NCBI RefSeq assembly: GCF_021155765.1
Contig: NC_060114.1
Coordinates: 21,248,501 to 21,312,500, forward strand
From: Diprion similis
Lineage: Eukaryota > Arthropoda > Insecta > Hymenoptera > Diprionidae
DNA: 64,000 bases
Reading direction: 5' to 3'
Part shown: one piece after another, positions 12,235-23,634 of the stretch
How the letters are laid out: every line of letters begins with the position of its first letter
How positions within the stretch are numbered: the first letter of the stretch is position 1
Position numbers and translations under genes: made by a program
Notes under the pieces: model-generated
What the model was told of the DNA's origin: nothing
What the model saw: only the letters and a program-made list of their open reading frames with translations
The model's database searches: none

Positions 12235-15200
12235 TCAGCAAGCGCTGGTTTCCTCTCCTTCGAGCGTACATGCCACGTTTTCCAACCTGTGCGCAAGATG
12301 CAGCTTGCGACAGCCCGCATCGGTTTCCAAGGCCTCTAGGATCTGCAAGAGTAAGTAAAACAAGACGGTATAACATTCGTATCGACTTACTCGAGGTATA
12401 ATCGAAATATTAATTTGGATAAATCAGACAACTCGTTCTCACTTGTTCGTAATATTTGCTGACATAAATATAGAGCTCTTTGAGCGCGGCGATAACGTCA
12501 AACTCATTGGCATGAGCGGCGCTGAGCTGTTGCATAGCGCTGGACATCTCCTGATCGGTAATCAGTGGCAGTCTTTGCACGTCGCTGTAAAACCTTCCGA
12601 CTTTTTCCCTATAATGCGGTATATCCTTGGCAAAGAGAAGTTTGTTGGACGGCGAGTCTTTTCCCAGCCTGTGCTCGGTTGTCGAGCACGAATCCATGAA
12701 CGTCTGGGCGATTACAGAAAGGCTCGAGTCGACGGTAGTTGTTTTATTTATGTCGAACATGAAGTCAGGATTCTTAATGAAATTCACCCAGAACCTCAGC
12801 GGCAGGCTGTTCGATTTCCAGGCATGAGGCACTTCGGGGTCCGTCAGTCCGTGTCTCTTCGCCGCCTCGTCCAACAAGTCAAAGAGCCACTTGACGGCAC
12901 TGGGCAATGCTTCGTTGGCGGTTAAAATGGTGTTCAAAAAATCGTCGACAAACTTTTGCACCGTTCCCTTGGTCGAGAGCAATCTGGTGAGAAATATCTC
13001 TGGGATAGCTTTGTGGGTTCTTTCGGGAAGGTGATGTTTGCCCCCCGTGGTTCCCATGCCTGGCGGATAATGCCCTTCCTCTACCGGTCTCACGAGATGA
13101 TAGAGTCTCTGGTTGCCCCCGTGACCGCTTTCGATGTCTCCGTTGGCAGTTATAACGGGAGGAGAGTGTTGAGAATTGAAATAAATCCCCCCCGGGGAAT
13201 GAGAGTAGGATATAGGACTGAGCATGGCGTGGTTGGGCGTGGAAGAGAGGTGACCCGACGAGCAATGATTGCTGTGATGATGCGACGGCTTGCAGTTGTG
13301 ACAAGGCGGCTTACAACTAACGGAGAACCCGTCGTTCTGTCTGGGTATCAACGACATCACCGCCGACTCTTTAACCCCGTAGTGAGCCAGGGTGTTTATT
13401 TTCTTCCACTCCTCGTTGCACTTGGTGGTCAGATCTTCATCCTGCAGAGTGAGATGACCTCCGCGGCCGTGCCGCCACTCGAGATCAACCTCATGAATGG
13501 ACGGTCGTGCTGAAAATGGTGTGTTTTTGTACAAGGCATCTAAAATCTTTGATTTCACTTGGTTTATCGTGTCGCAGTCGAGTACTTTGCACTGTATTTT
13601 CTCATCGAGGTCATCCTGAACAACGTGTAACGTAACAACGCCGTGTTCTATCTGTTCGCGCAACAGTCTTTCTTCGGAAAGAGAATACCTTGCGTCGTGA
13701 GTTATAACGTCGACCGGTCCTTTCTCGATTTGATGTTTTATCGCCTTGAAGAGTAGAAAGAGCGACGAACCGGCGTAATCTTTGAGGTAATTATACATGC
13801 AAAGCGCCATCCAGTTGGTGAGCATCTTCTCAACAACGGATTCCGTTCTCCTTAACATCAGCTGAGGATACTTTGTACCGACAGATTTGTCAATTAGACG
13901 AAGCAACAGATTCATCAAGATGTCGGTTGCATACTCCATTTTTCCCATAAGAACGACCATCAGAAGCGAGGCGACGTTCACCTTGTCCCTGATGTTGAAG
14001 GACTTCTGTGCTTCCAGAGTATCGATAAAAGTTAGTATAAAACACTTGTTGTTTATCAGCTGTTCGAACTGCAGCATAGCAGCGTCATAATTTGTTCTCG
14101 GTATGTTGTTCCGTGGTCTTGGATCGTTCAATATTGGATGATCTATAACCCCAGGAAAGAAGACCTTCATGATGTAATTTTTGTGGTCCAGGGTCGGTAT
14201 TCCTGACGATTCAAGGTCTGCGGTAAGATCGGTCATGTCGGTTTGAAGCTCGGCAAAAGCCTGCTTGCATTCCATGCGAACATTGCTTTCCAAAGTATCC
14301 ATCTGTATCTGAATCCGTTTGTACTCTCGCTCAGCCTGCGTGCTTTTTCTTCTGTACAAAACGAGGACTAAAACGAAGAGAAAAACCAGCCCAAAAGTCC
14401 CAGCTGCAATTCCTGCGATAGCTTCAGGTGGAAATGGGTACGATTTGATAACGTCATAGCGGAGATATCCAATTGGAAACCTCAAACTTTGCCCGACGCG
14501 AACGACGACCAAAGGCAGACCGTCTTCCATTTTGATTCCAAGCTCATCAGTGTCGCTTGGCTGCTGATCAGGCGGAGTGCAAACGAGCTGCGTTAAAGCC
14601 AAGGATGTCACATTGCACGGCATGGTACCAACGGTAACGTTAACGTCGGACTCGTCGCTTGCGTGGTTCAAGTTTTCACCTTCTATAACGAGCGTATCAC
14701 CTTTGTAGAGTTTCACGCTATTCGGAAACGGGAAGAACTTTGGATCCTCAACGTAAAGCAGCTGATTCCTCGGGCTTTGAGGGTGCTTTTCCAGATGTCT
14801 TACGGTTTCGACATTATCCATAACAAAACCAATTCTTAAAGCTAATTGAGATTCCTTTAGAACCTGAGATCCATGTTTATGGAGGGATCGTTTGACGCGC
14901 TGCGTCACCTTGAACTTCTCAGCTATGCAGGGACTCGGGCATTCCATTTGAGTAGGATTCAACACCGTGCAGATAGTTTTGTTAATCGGCACTGGATCGT
15001 TCTCAAGGTAAACCTCCATCTCCGGTTTTTGTATTGTATCCAGATTAGTCCCGTGTACGGTGATCATTCTCCCACCCGAAGCGAAGCTTCTCAATGGTTT
15101 TATCTCCATTATCGTAGGATCTTGCGTATAGTTGTACGGATTATTGTCCAGAGTGCGATTCGCACCGTCAATGCTCAATGTGAGCCGTCTTATTCGCCTT

Positions 15201-18200
15201 ACCCACCCAGACTTGCTAGTTACACAAGTAAGCCGAGTACTGCTAGCTTGAGTGGCATTCACCTGACACGGAAGTTCGTCCAAGAATGCCGAAATCGTAC
15301 TTCCAATATTGAGATACATCCCGGAAATAGCCAATTGCGTCCCCCCGCTTTGCGGTCCGATCGAGGGATACACACCGGTCAACTGGATGTCTTTGTAATT
15401 AAAAAGTACCGCGCTCTCCGTGTACCCGGCATCGTTACCGACGACGACTGAGGCCGTAGCCTCGTGAGGACTGGGACCAGTGCGGCAAACTATTTTTACG
15501 GAAACCTCGTAGTCCTCCAGAGCACAGGGTGTATCGCCAATGCGTATTTTCCCCTCCACGTCGCTTTCCTTGAGGCCCAAGTTGCTTCCTTCTATGGTTA
15601 CCAACGTGCCGCCTTCGATCGGACCGCTGAGAGGTTTTATCATGTCGATTCTTGGCTTAGGACACTCCATGAATGGTGAATAGAGGCAGGAGTGTCTGTA
15701 GACGCAACTGTTTTCGCACCAGGTGCATTCATATTGCGGGTCTCTGGTAACGCAGAGGGAACAATCAGCGTGTTCTCTGTGAGAACCAAGGACTTCGCAC
15801 TTGTAAAGAACCACCGTGGTCTGATCGACGTGATGGTTCGTGTTCCAAACGACAGTAACAGCAGCTTCGTATTTGCCCGATATCGCCTCGTAGGAGTAAA
15901 CAGTTTTGTCGCATACGATAAAGCGGTTGCTGTCGACGCGTGCCTGAACCCTGAGATTTGCACCTTCGATTGTAACGATACACTGGAAGCCCGTATGCCC
16001 GACTTGTGGATGCGGTAGATTTTCAACCTCAAGAACTATTTCCTTCGGCACGTTGTTTGGAAGCATCAATGGTTCGTCCCTCCTTGCAAAACGTGGACAA
16101 TATTGAACTCCGTGGGTCGCTAGATGCGATGGATTCTGTGAAATCAAGTTTTTTATCAGCAAAATGTCTAATTACGTAGAGGAAGTTATGGTTAGATATG
16201 ATACGATGAAAATTCAATTAGCTTATCTGACACATGACAACATGACTAATAGAACAAGAGGAAATAATAATGTCTAATGACGCATATCTATTGTTTTCTA
16301 TACGTATCAAACCATGAATCACAAGGTCAAAACTTTTCTGTCTCCAACTTGGTCAGTTTTTACATTAACCTTTAGACGGCCAGCCGGGAACTCCGCCGGA
16401 CGATTTGACTACTTATATTCATAAATCGTACCAGGAAAAATATCGAATTCCAAGAGAAAAATGCCAGCCCTCTAAAGATTGTTCTCGTGTCAAAATAAAT
16501 GTAAATACTCACATTTTCTCCCGAGATGACATTGCCCTGGCAGCACGTGGTGTTGTGAGTGCATTTGTTCTCATACACGCACCAGCTACAAGCCCACTGA
16601 GCCCTGACGCATTCCGAGCACATGGTGTGCCTAGAGCAGTCGTAGTAGGCAAAATTGCGCGATACAAAATCCTTGTTAATTTCGCTCGAGCGGACAGACA
16701 AGGGTACTAATACGTGATCGGTATCTTCGGCAATGCTAGGTCTGCCTAACACAGGCGGAGTTGGACAGGACAATCCAAAACGAGTCATCTGAGCATCGAT
16801 CGGCTCGGCATTTCCAAAGACGCATTTGTACTTAGCACCTGTCGGAAGCTCTGGCAAGGTTCTGATCGTCAACCTGACGGTCGTTATCTGATTTATGGGT
16901 ATTCTGTCTGGCAGCACTTGCTCGAAATCTATGCACTGCTGTCCTGTACCCAACGACAACCATCGAGGACTGCTGTGGCTGGCTTTCTGGCAATCACCTC
17001 TTACTGTACACCTGAATCAGATCGTCAAAAATTCGTTGGCAAGTGCATAAATAAATGATTATAAAAATCGAAAATAAAATATTGAATACTAAATAACGAG
17101 TCTAGATTATTCACTCACTTTTTTTCCAGTGAACACCAACCGCAATATGGATCCTTGGCATCCAGACAGCTACTGCAGTTGGTGTAGCTGCTACAATGTT
17201 CTACTTTGACTTTGATGATCTTCGAGGTGGATAGAACGTAGAGATATTTTCCGTTGGATGAGATTGTACTATCGGGCAGTAGTTTTTGTCCCTTATCGAC
17301 AACAATGCTTTCGTAAACGGCTGCCTCGGCTCCTGACAGTAAAACTTTTTTTAAAACGCCGTCAGTTGTTCCCAAAAATGCAACCGTGTGACTTTCTGTG
17401 TTCGATATAGTAACAGCGGACACAGATGTGTTGTAAAAGTGTAGCGCTGCCTGAGCGACGATCGGGGAGACCCCAGAAATCTTGAGTCCAACTTCACAAA
17501 AGTTCAAAATATTCCCTGTTGTCTGTAAAAGATAATTTCATTATCATTGATTATAGTACAAGATTGTCGACATCGAATCAAAGCTTTCATGCGCGTTATA
17601 GTTCACTTACTCCTGCCGTTGGACACTTTCCATCTTGGATAGGACCGCTGACATATCCCATGTTCCTGTATTTGATGCTCCCATTGAAACACATGTGTAT
17701 ATTCTCGTTGAACTTCGTTTCTATGTCTTGCAAACTGTAAACGCATACAGCAGATCGAGGTAGTGGTTCGCTGGTGATGCCTTTGCTGGGAGAAAATACC
17801 GACACAAACACAGGATCTCCGATAGAAATCCCTAGCTGCATGGCCAGATCGCTACCAGCCGGAGCAACCTTGGCGTCCTGTACTAAATTGTAGACATGCT
17901 GTCTTCCGTCACCGGTGTCGACTGTACACTGAAGGGTGACTTCCGTATAGCTGTCGTAATTTGGATCGCTGATGCAGCTACGGGCGAGTCGAGAAACATA
18001 GCCAAGTTCCTCTTGTTCCGGTAGGTGAGATTGCTTTTGAACAAGTACAAAGTACGCGTAATCACTGGCATTAAAACCGTAGACATATTTGACTAAGAAA
18101 TGATCACGATATTTCACGTCGATGTGTAAAATGGACTGCTTGTTGAAAGTATACTCGGCGAACTCCAAGGTGAATAGTTTTCTACTGGAAATGGCAGGAA

Positions 18201-19241
18201 CGTCATGCCGGTAGTCTCCATTGTTCGTAAATGTCGTACCGACGTATAAAATGTTTGTTCTACCCCAGGGATTGTATTTCTCAGGGCCTACAAAAGCGTA
18301 CGTCGATGAATTGTCATCGTTTGCAGCCACGCTGTTGAGAATGAATTCTGGTTTCAGGGATATGTTGCTCATTTTGTACTTTTCGCAAGCACCCTGAAGC
18401 AAGGAGCCACAGGCGATGAGGGTACGAGAATCAAGGTCAGCCACTAACACCTTGTTCACATTGTCCATCAGAGAAGTAGTTATCTCCCTTGATGGACAAC
18501 CGCTGGCATGGCACTGCGGATTGTCCATCCTTGGACCTGAAATAGTTTAAACTTCTTTGCATACAATTCTTCCAACACACTCGTCGCCTACATGAACATT
18601 TGCCGTGCAAATAATTTTGCTCAGAATTCAATTCTCCTTCAAAAAGTCACAAAAATATTTTCAAGTAGTATAAGGTAGCAGTGATTTCAGTCATAAACTG
18701 AAAAATTGCTAGATCATAACTCAAACCAAAAGATGAATAGTCTTAGTATGCATTCCTAAGTCAATTCCAGTACAAACCATGCTAAAACGTTGAGATACGG
18801 AAAATAAAATTAAAAGAGCATTACGATAAATGTAAAATATTTACCAGTTGAAACGAGTGCCTCTAATTGTAGGTCCGAGTCTAACTGCATGAGCCGGTTA
18901 ACAGCCCCAGCATAGAGTCTGTTGGTGATAGGATCGGTGGTAAGGTGATTAAATTTAAGGGCACCTTCTCTAGTGATGTTAGGATCTAGGGGAGAGAAAT
19001 TGGATCTAAAGGTGCCCGGAGAAGGGAACTGAGCAACAATGTGGGGGGAAGTTTTTTCTAGAGAAAGGGGGACGGGACTGGCTGGTGTGTCCATAGCACC
19101 AGCCGCTATGGTGACTAAAAGCCACACGGCAATTGGTAGCGACGATACGGACCCGAGGCATTTGGAAAACAGCGACAATCGTGGAGGAGGCGGTACCGGG
19201 GGTGAGACAGGAAAGGGTGGTCGCGACCTGGGGAGCCTCAT
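12235..19241 (-). CDS. PlexB: Plexin B, semaphorin receptor with cytoplasmic RapGAP
   Basis: Six coding exons: 19241-18845, 18536-17611, 17522-17119, 17011-16513, 16135-12443 and 12342-12235. They sum to 6027 nt (2008 aa plus stop) with matching phases. The last 35-codon exon completes the C-terminus ([14 protein letters not shown]...). A signal peptide lies at about residues 29-50 and the sema domain at about 90-500. PSI modules follow ([45 protein letters not shown]), then IPT/TIG repeats starting from the block at 15650-15560. One membrane span is at about residues 1310-1335 (14355-14430). The cytoplasmic GAP halves include [14 protein letters not shown], the conserved arginine-bearing motif, and a Rho-binding domain lies between them. 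In flies PlexB guides axons in response to Sema2. I chose B over A because the sema text (GAVNRL-QL...LEAL, ANDDNSS) matches fly PlexB as I remember it. The C-terminus lacks a vertebrate B-type VTDL. Confidence 0.95.
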
Positions 19242-19357
19242 GGTGCACGGGAATAACAGGCACTGTGTCGCGACACAGTGGACCGGGGTACGAAGCGATT
19301 TAGGAAATGTGACCGGAGTGTGTGCCCCGCTGGTAGTTAACCAGTGGCAAAATGGCA

Positions 19358-19407
19358 CTACCAACTACGCCAGCATCCAGACGCCAACATGACGCTTAAC
19401 GCTTCAT
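19358..19407 (-). promoter_or_regulatory. Two short upstream ORFs in the PlexB 5' UTR
   Basis: On the minus strand, after a probable 5'-UTR acceptor (ACTTTTTCAG, ending near 19413), ATG-AAG-CGT-TAA lies at 19407-19396 and an 11-codon ATG...TAG ORF at 19390-19358. Both precede the chosen PlexB ATG at 19241. I chose that ATG because it is followed by the signal peptide and stays open into the sema domain. Short uORFs of this kind commonly damp translation; that effect is inferred here. Confidence 0.6.
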
Positions 19408-20958
19408 GTTCCTGAAAAAGTGTGAGACAGAAAGAACAAATTACTCTTGGAGTACATACAACATAATTGTAATTAAATTTTCACGAATGATTCGACAATT
19501 TCAGATCTTGAACAACAACGTTGGGATTATCTGAAAAGGACCAATCCACTGTCTATTTTATAATTTCATTTCAAAGTATTCATTCAAGAAATTGTTTCTG
19601 TCATTAGGATCATAATTTTTGCGAGAGACTGACTTTCAATATTATTTCTGAACATTAGACCAAATTTTCACTAATTTGGTTTCAGTGTTGGTACAATACC
19701 AGAATCAAACTAAAACAAGATTACTCAGTTATTATCAAACTCTATCTGTGACAATTCCCCATACTTTCGGTTCTTTCAGATCCATTTCTAGAACCCCACG
19801 TTACGCGTGTAGCGATTGAATGTATTTTGAGATATCAGAAACAATTGCTAGCAGCTATAGCAGCATTTAAGAACTCTTACTGCATTGTCTAACGAGTTGG
19901 CAAGGGGAGTTTTGCAGCTAGTCATAAAAGAATGCAAGCCAAAGTGGACGGATATGAATTGAGCATGGGGGGAAGGGACGTTTAAATCACGCTGTTCAAA
20001 AAGCTGTGGCAGTATTACCATTGTTCCAATAACTCGACGTACGACATGTTCCTTTTATTTGAAACAGAATACAAGCAGAGATGTAAGTCGCTGTTATATT
20101 CCGATTCCTTTTTCAGTTATCGAAAATAAAGGAAAAAAAAAAAACGGAGATAATACATAAGTGTGTAGAAGAAAAATTAAGTCGTAAAATAGAAATTAAA
20201 TGTAAATGATAAGAAGAGGGAAGGCGAGGGAAAAGAGGGGTGAAGGGGGGGGGAGTAGCGCAGCAACAAACACACGCACCCGAACTTAATCTGAAATAAA
20301 TCGTATAGTTTGTATCCTCGCGGGTATCTCTTTGTAAGTAAGAACACGAGAGTATCAGAGGTGAGTGATGATGATAAGAAGAATGAACCGAAGTACGGAA
20401 CAGGTGCGAGAAACGATTCAGTTTAACCTGCTGCCTCGCGGGAGAATAATAGGGGGAATTAAAAAACGATTTCGAAGTCCCGCTAATTGCGGAGAAGAAA
20501 CGACGAAGGGTAGGCCAGAGCTCTCGCCCTCTCCTCCTCTCATTCGCATTAATCAAAACGCATCTCTCGCGGCAGCGTTGTGTCGCACGCACAACCACCG
20601 CAATCCCAGCGTCACTGTGTGTGCATATAATTGATACCCGCTGCATGTGTGAAGAGAGGAAAGCCGATCGGAGACGTCTTTAAGCGTGTTGTGTATGTAC
20701 CTAATCTCTAGACGCATACCTTGATCGCCGATGAATCCCGATCGTCGCCGTCGCCGTCGTCGTCGATCCGTCGTAAAGTCACAATGACGGTGCCCGATTT
20801 ATTGTTTAGTTTTATAGCGGCACAATAGCTAGGGTACATAGCTGGGCTCCTATGCCTCACTGTCCGCTAGATCGTCGTCATCGCCGCTACCGCCGCAAAA
20901 CATTCCTCTGATGTATAGAATTTCTTATATTTTTTTCTTCCTCTCTCCTCCTCTTTCG

Positions 20959-20992
20959 ATCTCTCTCTCTCTCTCTCTCTCTGTCTCTGTCT
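20959..20992. repeat. (CT)n tract in the putative PlexB 5' UTR
   Basis: A run of CT units with GT interruptions. On the PlexB sense strand it is a GA-rich tract. Many frames cross it, but they are simple-repeat artefacts. Confidence 0.8.
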
Positions 20993-21330
20993 ATCTCGAT
21001 CACACTCCTCTTCTCCCTCGCACGTCTTACTGATCCTTCGTTCGTTCGACGACACGCACAACAAACCACCCGCCACTGGCACTTGTGAGGCAACAGGAAA
21101 TAGCGGCGATCGGCACTTCGTTAACTAATGACGGCCCGCCTGCCGCAAACTACGGGATACTCGCACTGTCAGTTCACTCTCGCAATAATACTAATCTGGG
21201 AGTTAGGCACGACCGCCATTAAAGTTCGACTACTGACGGAGGCCGTGGCTGACCGCTAGGCGCTACTCGCTAGGCTACAGCGCAACGTGCGCTGCCAGCG
21301 CTAATCGCTACTCCCACTCCTGGGCTCGAG

Positions 21331-21500
21331 GCGATTATCGAAATCTTGTTTTCGACCAATCGCCAACTATTGGCTGAACGGCATCCACCGATAGCGATTA
21401 TCGATATCTCGGCTTCGACCAATCGCTAAGCATCGGTTCTCTCGACAAGCGTTACCATTGGCTGAAAAGTAGGCACCGATAGCGATGATCGTAAACAGAG
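21331..21500. repeat. Imperfect tandem units with paired CCAAT/ATTGG boxes upstream of PlexB
   Basis: Units start with GCGATTATCG at 21331, GCGATTATCG at 21394 and GCGATGATCG at 21482. The first two share TTCGACCAATCGC, then -ATTGGCTGAA- and -CACCGATA-. Unit 2 is longer by about 25 bp. Unit 2 also contains TATCGATA (21399-21406), the fly DRE consensus. The arrangement places four CCAAT-type boxes in alternating orientation within about 150 bp. Confidence 0.75.
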
Positions 21501-21600
21501 CGGAGTCGCGATTACTCGCGCAAACAACGCCGTCGAGATAAGCCCGCAAATTTTAAATCTGCTAAACACAGAGCTCATTAATGAACAGCCAGTACGGAAG

Positions 21601-23634
21601 AACTTGAAATCTCAATCGAAAAACTGAACATGAGCTTACAGCAAAAGTACTCAGGCAAACAATAACCGAATGGAACACAATCTATAGTGTACCGTGGAGC
21701 ATTCAACAAGTTCCATAGAATCGTTCAAATGCAAGGTGGCGACCATTTTGCTTAAACAAAATTCCGCAACTTTTCTCGTCAGAACATTCAGAATTCCCTG
21801 AACTTTTTACACAAAAGTTGAGTGAAGTTAGGCGACTGTTACACCCAAAAGCTCCAGAAATTGAAGGGGGAGAACGGGAAAGGGTAGAAATTAGATAATA
21901 GCATTTTCTAAAGCAAGCCTACCTAAATTTACGAAACATGGTCGAAGTTTGAAGAATACATATAAAAAAGTTCGTTTTTCCATGTGGACCATCGAAATTC
22001 CCTGAATAATCCCGATTTCCCGGTTTGTAGCCACCCTGTGAATAGCACACAGTTCTGTAATACTGAATACTTTTGCGAAGGGAGCTCAAGTCGAATTCCT
22101 AGCGAAACTAGATGGGTAGCGATATAAATCAATGCGTTTAGATTTCGCTAGTCTTGTCACAATTTATTTGTAAATGTTATATTATTTACACATATACCCT
22201 AAGTCTCAAATATCGTAACATCATTTCATTATGGAGAGGTTGTGAATTTTCATCTGGTTTATTTCAATATATAACAAACATAGTAAATAATTAATAGATA
22301 TAGCAGAATTCATAGAATCGAAAGTATGACGAATGATGCGTAAAAAGTATAACATATCAATATGCTGTGTGGATTGTTTTATCTTGTTTCGCTTACTCCT
22401 ATCTTTTCACCGGTTTCCTGGGGGTCTGTCATACAAATGTAAAGTTGAGTCTCAAGTCTGAGATGAATCGGTCGCGTTTTTTTTTTTTTTTTTTTGACAT
22501 AGTTCTTCGTAACACACATATTCGTTACGAATTTAGTTAAGTGTTGGAAAGAAAAGGAAATTTTGGTTTCGTTCTCTTTTCTACCTTCAAATATCTAGAT
22601 TTGTCAAATATTTCGCGCGCAATGAAAGACATATTTCGCATATGAAAAAAAAAAATCCTCGCCGGTGCTACTCAGCGCGCAACGACCAAGTATGTACACA
22701 GAGAAAGGCGTCCTCTCGTCTTTCCTCCTTCCTTCCCTCTCGAATATTGTATCAAAATTATAAAACAAAGAGAAGGTAGGTATAACATTTTAAAAGTTTC
22801 CACAAAGAATTATTAACATTATCAGTATTATTATTATTACTATTATTATCCCTATTACTACTCTACGCGTGTCGTTACGTATGGGTAGTTCGCGTTTTCG
22901 ATGGCTTCTAATTTCATCAATTTTAGTTCAGTCCACCGGTGTAACGTTAAAACGAGATATGCTACGTAGATGAAGGAACAAATAAAAAAAAAAGTAGTTT
23001 GAAACACCCAGGATTACATGACATTTTCGTGGTAAAAATAAAAAGAGGAAACCACGTTGTGCCAAGTTCAAATATACCGTTGTCTGTCAAATTACTCAAG
23101 TAACCAGTACTTGTTCGTAAAAATTTATAGCTCATTTCTTTCGGCCACAACCTCATAGCCAGTAAACTGTCATTCGATTACCAATTACTGTCAATCTAAT
23201 TACTATTGTTTTCTTTTTTTCCTTTTTTTTTATTTTTCGTTTGTGTGTGTGTAAAGAGACCAAGGCGTTCAGCATTCATTTCACTTCCTCACTCTCCATT
23301 CGGACTAGTGCCTCTTACAAACTACATACAGCCGTACACAGCTTTTCACAAGTATAAGGGATTTTTCTTTTTTTATAATCACCCGCATTTTTTCTTTTCT
23401 TTCTATTTTTAACTTTTTCTGTACTTCATATGTGTGTATAAGGGTGGGTGGGTCGCCACACGCGCAACACGCGTGAGTGCGTGCGTATGAAATGTTTCTT
23501 TTTTTCCGTTAATTACTATTTCTGACCGTCATTCACAATATAATGTGTATTATGCAAAATAGCAAGTGTGTAGCGAACTTATGCGGGACTGATTGTGGCG
23601 ATATTGGGGCTGCATGATTTCGGGGCCACAGCTC
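21601..23634. other. Intergenic region with the probable Vig2-like 3' UTR
   Basis: No supported gene. The right part (about 22160-23634) is probably the 3' UTR of the minus-strand SERBP1-type gene: TTTATT near 22163 reads AATAAA on that strand. It contains a 19-T run near 22478, an ATT/ACT-rich stretch near 22820-22860 and pyrimidine tracts. The left part, 21601-22100, is unique sequence upstream of PlexB and includes AAGGTGGCGAC at 21733-21743, a CTCF-like word. Confidence 0.5.

Larger units (their letters stand above)
19414..21600. other. PlexB 5' non-coding exon(s), intron and promoter region
   Basis: No coding frame is supported. The segment 20700-21310 is more GC-rich, with GTCGCC/GTCGTC triplet runs near 20746-20775 and a TC tract, consistent with a 5' UTR and core promoter for the minus-strand PlexB gene. 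The tandem CCAAT units at 21331-21500 lie just upstream. The interval 19414-20700 is probably the first intron. The start site itself cannot be fixed. Confidence 0.45.

Noticed and set aside
12443-13513. Plus-strand open frames of 160-185 codons opposite the large PlexB exon
   Set aside because: They are antisense shadows of a 3.7-kb coding exon with clear plexin homology. They have no homology of their own and no splice or start context.
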